Positions 6,199-9,096 of a DNA stretch of 9,096 nt are shown in pieces (the stretch's first letter is position 1; each line of letters opens with the position of its first letter). The stretch covers positions 1 to 9,096 of the forward strand of contig JAATGD010000361.1 of NCBI GenBank assembly GCA_015654965.1, in the 5' to 3' direction. The notes below the pieces were generated by a model, which was not told where the DNA came from, searched no databases, and worked only from the letters and a program-made list of their open reading frames with translations. Position numbers and translations under genes: made by a program. The DNA is from Hyphomicrobiales bacterium. Lineage in GTDB: Bacteria > Pseudomonadota > Alphaproteobacteria > Rhizobiales > Rhizobiaceae.

Positions 6199-6222
6199 GC
6201 CGGTTCCACTCGTTGTGAGAGA

Positions 6223-6252
6223 GGGCGGAGAAAGTGAGCAACCTTCCCGCCC
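6223..6252 (-). other. Imperfect hairpin in the pepA-holC gap
   Basis: GGGCGG-A-GAA (6223-6232) can pair with TTCCCGCCC (6244-6252): nine pairs with one bulged A and an 11-nt loop. Read on the minus strand, no T-run follows, so it is not a standard intrinsic terminator; it could be an attenuating or mRNA-stabilising element. A perfect -35-like TTGACA lies just upstream on the minus strand (6261-6266), but the position 17 nt further (GGTTGC) is a poor -10. A separate holC promoter is therefore uncertain. Confidence 0.35.
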
Positions 6253-6275
6253 TATCCCATTGTCAAAGATAAGTT

Positions 6276-7769
6276 TTAGCTCTCGAAATGATCGCGGACA
6301 AGCCGGTCGAGCAAACGCACGCCAAAACCGGAAGCCCAGCTCTGGCTATATTCGTTCGCAGGCGACCCCATCGCGGTGCCTGCCACATCAAGATGCGCCC
6401 ATGGTGTATCGCCGACAAAACGCTTGAGGAATTGCGCAGCCGTAATCGAGCCGCCATAGCGACCGGAGCTGTTCTTCATATCGGCAAATTTCGAATCGAT
6501 CATCTTGTCGTATTCGTCGCCCAAGGGCAGACGCCAGAGCTTTTCGCCACTCGACTGACCTGCCTCATAAAGCTGGTCCGCCAGTTCATCATCATTGGAA
6601 AAAAGTCCGGCATGATATTGCCCAAGCGCCACCATCACGGCGCCTGTCAGGGTCGCGAGATTGATGATGAAGCGCGGCTTGAAACGGTCATTGGTGTAAT
6701 GAAGCGCATCCGCCAGCACCAGACGGCCTTCGGCATCGGTGTTGATGACTTCAATCGTCTGGCCCGACATCGAAGTGACGATATCGCCCGGACGCTGCGC
6801 ATTGCCGTCCGGCATGTTTTCCACAAGCCCTATGACGCCGATCACATTGACCTTGGCCTTGCGGCCGGCCAGTGCGCGCAGGAGGCCGGTAACGGCGGCG
6901 GCACCACCCATGTCGCCCTTCATGTCTTCCATGCCAGCGGCCGGTTTGATCGAGATGCCGCCCGTATCGAACACCACGCCCTTGCCGACAAAAGCAACCG
7001 GCTGTTCCTTGGATTTCGCACCCTGCCATTCCATGACGACCAGACGCGGCGGACGCACCGAGCCTTGCGCCACACCGAGCAACGCGCCCATGCCGAGCTT
7101 TTTCAGCTCTTTTTCGCCAAGGATTTCGATCTTTACGCCAAGTTTCTCAAGCTTTTCCGCCTCATGCGCAAATTCCACGGGCCCGAGCACATTGGACGGC
7201 TCATTGACGAGATTGCGCGCCTGCAAAACACCATCGGCAACCGCTTCCGCGACCTCATATGCCTTTTTTGCCAAAGCTGGATCGGCCACGCCGATATGGA
7301 CCTTGGGCGCATGTTTCGGTTCACCATTGTCGTCTTTTTTGGTCGTCTTGTAGCGGTCGAACTTATAGGCGCGCAGAATCATGCCCAAAGCCGCGTCCGC
7401 TGCCTCGTCACCCGCAATGGTGGTTTCAGGCAGCGCCAGCGTCAGCGTTGCGTGTTCCGACTTGCCAATGCGTGAGAAGGCCGCGCCGCCGATTTTCAAC
7501 CAGTCGTCATTGCCCAGCTTTCCCGGTTCGCCAACACCCACCAGCACGATCTTGTCCACACCACCGGCCACGGTTTCAATGGCTTCCGCCGTCTTGCCCA
7601 GAGCGCCCTTGAAGCCGGATATTTCGAGAATACGGGTGATCTTGTCCGCTCCGCCCACAGCCAACGCCGCCTCATCCGCAAAGCCTCCGCCCTTGGCGAT
7701 CAGCACGATGGATGCACCCTTTTGCGGTTTTTCAAATTTGTCAAAAGAGATCGAAGGACGTTTAGACAT
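6276..7769 (-). CDS. pepA: Leucyl aminopeptidase (M17 family, cytosol aminopeptidase)
   Basis: 497 residues from ATG 7769. That start has GGGAG (7775-7779) 5 nt upstream; the in-frame TTG at 7781 overlaps this ribosome site and is rejected. The enzyme is a cytoplasmic hexameric two-metal peptidase removing N-terminal residues, especially leucine, in peptide turnover. All active-site residues can be placed by matching E. coli PepA with a constant offset of 7: metal ligands K263, D268, D286, D345 and E347, and catalytic K275 and R349. They lie in the segments VGKGVVFDTGGISIKPAAGM, DMKGDMGGAAAV and the M17 signature NTDAEGRLVLADAL (343-356). The N-terminal ~170 residues form the usual accessory domain, here with a lysine-rich DRYKTTKKDDNGEPKHAPK segment. 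E. coli PepA also binds DNA, but that role cannot be inferred here. It heads the minus-strand pepA-holC cluster. Confidence 0.97.
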   Translation of the reverse strand: MSKRPSISFDKFEKPQKGASIVLIAKGGGFADEAALAVGGADKITRILEISGFKGALGKTAEAIETVAGGVDKIVLVGVGEPGKLGNDDWLKIGGAAFSRIGKSEHATLTLALPETTIAGDEAADAALGMILRAYKFDRYKTTKKDDNGEPKHAPKVHIGVADPALAKKAYEVAEAVADGVLQARNLVNEPSNVLGPVEFAHEAEKLEKLGVKIEILGEKELKKLGMGALLGVAQGSVRPPRLVVMEWQGAKSKEQPVAFVGKGVVFDTGGISIKPAAGMEDMKGDMGGAAAVTGLLRALAGRKAKVNVIGVIGLVENMPDGNAQRPGDIVTSMSGQTIEVINTDAEGRLVLADALHYTNDRFKPRFIINLATLTGAVMVALGQYHAGLFSNDDELADQLYEAGQSSGEKLWRLPLGDEYDKMIDSKFADMKNSSGRYGGSITAAQFLKRFVGDTPWAHLDVAGTAMGSPANEYSQSWASGFGVRLLDRLVRDHFES

Positions 7770-7983
7770 GTGAACTCCCAATGAGACGATTTATGGATGA
7801 CAGAGATGTGTTGCGACTTTTCATCCCTGATATGAGAAGAATATGGCAAAGCAGCAAGGCAAAACCCTTTGCACGGTTATTTTACGTTAAGTTGGACAAA
7901 CGGCTGGTGAAATCAATGCCAATATCTTTTCCTGCCAGAGGCGAAAAATTGTTGCGCCGGGATGCATCATCCCTTTAAAAACG

Positions 7984-8004
7984 AAGCTGGTATCATAAGC
8001 TGGT
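7984..8004 (+). repeat. Short direct repeat AAGCTGGT x2
   Basis: Two exact copies of AAGCTGGT, at 7984-7991 and 7997-8004, are separated by ATCAT, a period of 13 nt. This is not a whole number of DNA turns. It lies just upstream of the CtrA-like box and could be a regulator site or chance. Confidence 0.4.
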
Positions 8005-8006
8005 TT

Positions 8007-8023
8007 TTAGTAATCTGTTAACC
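8007..8023 (+). promoter_or_regulatory. Candidate CtrA-like site upstream of lptF
   Basis: TTAG (8007-8010), seven bases, then TTAACC (8018-8023): one mismatch to the CtrA consensus TTAA-N7-TTAACC, with the right spacing and the extended half-site. It lies about 110-130 nt upstream of the lptF start. CtrA is known to influence envelope genes in Brucella, so control of an LPS-export gene would be plausible, but this is a motif match only. Confidence 0.33.
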
Positions 8024-8134
8024 GTATTTGTTCGCGCAATCTTAGCCAAAAGGCATTAGATTAAATCATATATGTCGTACCGCTTCATCGCATGAAGGGG
8101 TACCTTGAAACGGATTGGGATGTAAACTCCACTG

Positions 8135-9096
8135 ATGCCATTGATAGAGTTATACATCCTGCGCCGCGTGGCGATCATGTTCTTCGCTGTGATGGGCGCG
8201 GCCATCGGCATTACGTGGACCGTGCAGGTCCTTCAGCGCGTCGACTTCCTGACCACAAGCGGCCAGACTATCCAGACCATCATCCAGTTCAGCTCACTGC
8301 TCATTCCTTCGACCATTCCGCTGGTCATTCCTTTTGCGCTGATCATTGCGATTACCCAGACGCTCTCGACGATGAACCAGGATTCCGAGCTTGTCGTCAT
8401 CAACGCATCGGGCGCGCCGCGCGCCACGGTGATACGGCCGATTCTCATCGTTGCGGCCGTAGCTTCGATCTTTTCCTTCGTGGTCGCCAATTATGTCGAC
8501 CCCTATGCGCGTATGAACATGCGCGCCATGATCGCCAGCGCCAGTGCCGATCTGATGAATGTCATCATTCAGGAAGGCAGTTTTCGCAAGCTCGCCGATA
8601 ATCTCTATATCCAGGTCGCAGAACGCCGCTCCGACGGCACCATTGGTGGCTTGTTCATTGCCGATTCGCGCGACCCGTCCCTCGATCTCATCTATTATGC
8701 TGCTGATGGCGCTATTGCCTCCACACCTTCGGGCGACATGCTTCTCATGCAAAATGGCGAAGTGCAGCGCCGCGATGTCTCGGATGGCACGGTTTCCATC
8801 ATCAAGTTCGACTCCTACGCCTTTGACCTGAGCCAGTTCACTTCGGCAGGCGAAGATTTCGTCATTTACGCAAAAGACCGCCCGCTTTCCTATCTCATGA
8901 ACCCCGACCCCAATGATCCGATTTTGCAAACGCGTCCGTTGAACTATAAGGCAGAACTGCACAAGCGATTGACAGAATGGCTTTATCCTGTGGTCTTCGC
9001 GCTGATTGCCTTGGCTTTCGCGGGGGATTCGCGTTCGCATCGCGAAGCGCGGGTTTCCGCCTCGTTTTCAGCCATAAGCGTTGCCCTGCTGATCTA
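8135..9096 (+). CDS. lptF: LPS export ABC transporter permease LptF, 5' part
   Basis: 320 codons are visible; the frame runs off the window end without a stop. LptF is one of the two permeases (with LptG) of the LptB2FG complex, which extracts lipopolysaccharide from the inner membrane and passes it to LptC/LptA. Visible features: the N-terminal ELYILRRV amphipathic start; membrane segments at about 12-32, 55-78 and 100-120; and the coupling-helix region SELVVINASGAPRATVIRP (84-102), which contacts the LptB ATPase. A periplasmic beta-jellyroll-like region spans about 121-275 (EGSFRKLADNLYIQVAER, GGLFIADSRD). The C-terminal membrane helices begin at EWLYPVVFALIALAF (281-295). Start ATG 8135 is bounded by an in-frame TAA at 8123-8125; the nearest GGGA is 14 nt away, so the ribosome site is weak. 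lptG probably follows outside the window. Confidence 0.93.
   Translation, partial: MPLIELYILRRVAIMFFAVMGAAIGITWTVQVLQRVDFLTTSGQTIQTIIQFSSLLIPSTIPLVIPFALIIAITQTLSTMNQDSELVVINASGAPRATVIRPILIVAAVASIFSFVVANYVDPYARMNMRAMIASASADLMNVIIQEGSFRKLADNLYIQVAERRSDGTIGGLFIADSRDPSLDLIYYAADGAIASTPSGDMLLMQNGEVQRRDVSDGTVSIIKFDSYAFDLSQFTSAGEDFVIYAKDRPLSYLMNPDPNDPILQTRPLNYKAELHKRLTEWLYPVVFALIALAFAGDSRSHREARVSASFSAISVALLI

Larger units (their letters stand above)
7770..8134. other. Divergent intergenic region between pepA and lptF
   Basis: 365 nt, more AT-rich than the flanking genes. It must hold the pepA promoter (minus) and the lptF promoter (plus), but neither has a convincing -35/-10 pair. Identifiable items: the pepA ribosome site (7775-7779), an 8-bp direct repeat AAGCTGGT (7984-7991 and 7997-8004), AAAAAC/GTTTTT arms (7977-7982 and 8003-8008) that could form a weak AT hairpin around it, a CtrA-like box (8007-8023), and a possible -10 TCATAT near 8066-8071. 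An AAGGGG (8095-8100) precedes a six-codon TTG frame (8105-8125). A 65-codon plus-strand frame at 7781-7978 has no ribosome site and no recognisable protein character. Confidence 0.5.

Noticed and set aside
6238..6266. Minus-strand promoter for holC based on a perfect TTGACA
   Set aside because: The -10 position at 17 nt reads GGTTGC, far from TATAAT. Too weak to list as a promoter, though mentioned with the hairpin.
6288..7475. 395-codon plus-strand open frame
   Set aside because: It lies entirely antisense to pepA, whose catalytic residues are all intact. The translation is rich in H, R and F in the manner of reverse-strand shadows and resembles no protein family.
7781..7978. 65-codon plus-strand frame in the pepA-lptF gap
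   Set aside because: No ribosome site, starts on top of the pepA leader, and has no recognisable protein character; kept only as part of the intergenic description.
8092..8601. 169-codon plus-strand frame starting at ATG 8092, with AAGGGG overlapping its start
   Set aside because: Beyond 8135 it is the wrong frame of lptF; the lptF frame encodes clear membrane helices and family motifs, this one does not.
8294..9040. 248-codon minus-strand frame
   Set aside because: Antisense shadow of lptF, with no plausible start context or motif.

Overview
The window is a stretch of ordinary chromosomal core genome from an alphaproteobacterium. The most likely source is the Hyphomicrobiales, and within that the Brucellaceae (Brucella/Ochrobactrum). 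This rests on moderate-to-high GC codon use, a pgsA-moaD-moaE run, pepA-holC linkage, and protein wording typical of rhizobial relatives. The genus is inferred from recognition, not from a search. I see no mobile elements, tRNA/rRNA genes, CRISPR arrays or phage genes.

Layout, left to right. (1) Positions 1-1029, + strand: the 3' end of pgsA (phosphatidylglycerophosphate synthase), then moaD and moaE (the two subunits of molybdopterin synthase). They are packed 4 and 1 nt apart as one operon. (2) 1030-1272: an AT-rich leader with a CtrA-type box, a hairpin and several competing very short reading frames. (3) 1273/1279-2085, +: an exported two-domain protein (YbaY-like plus META/HslJ-like). 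(4) 2104-2129: a bidirectional intrinsic terminator shared with the convergent ndk gene (2149-2571, -). (5) 2572-2732: a divergent promoter region between ndk and a DinB/YfiT-family metal-binding protein (2733-3245, +). A YheS-like ABC-F ATPase follows (3299-5182, +). (6) Facing it with no intergenic base at all, a minus-strand cluster is transcribed right to left: pepA (6276-7769), holC (5749-6198) and an uncharacterised two-membrane-segment protein (5183-5752) whose start overlaps the holC stop. (7) 7770-8134: a 365-nt divergent intergenic region with a second CtrA-like box and an 8-bp direct repeat. (8) lptF (8135 to the window end, +), the LPS-export permease, cut off by the window edge.

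The genes are housekeeping functions: phospholipid and molybdenum-cofactor synthesis, nucleotide balance, ribosome-associated ABC-F ATPase, DNA polymerase III clamp loader, peptide turnover and LPS export. No new multi-gene system is visible. The points most worth checking are the two CtrA-like boxes in the two longest intergenic regions, the small frames upstream of the META protein, and the unnamed membrane protein coupled to holC.
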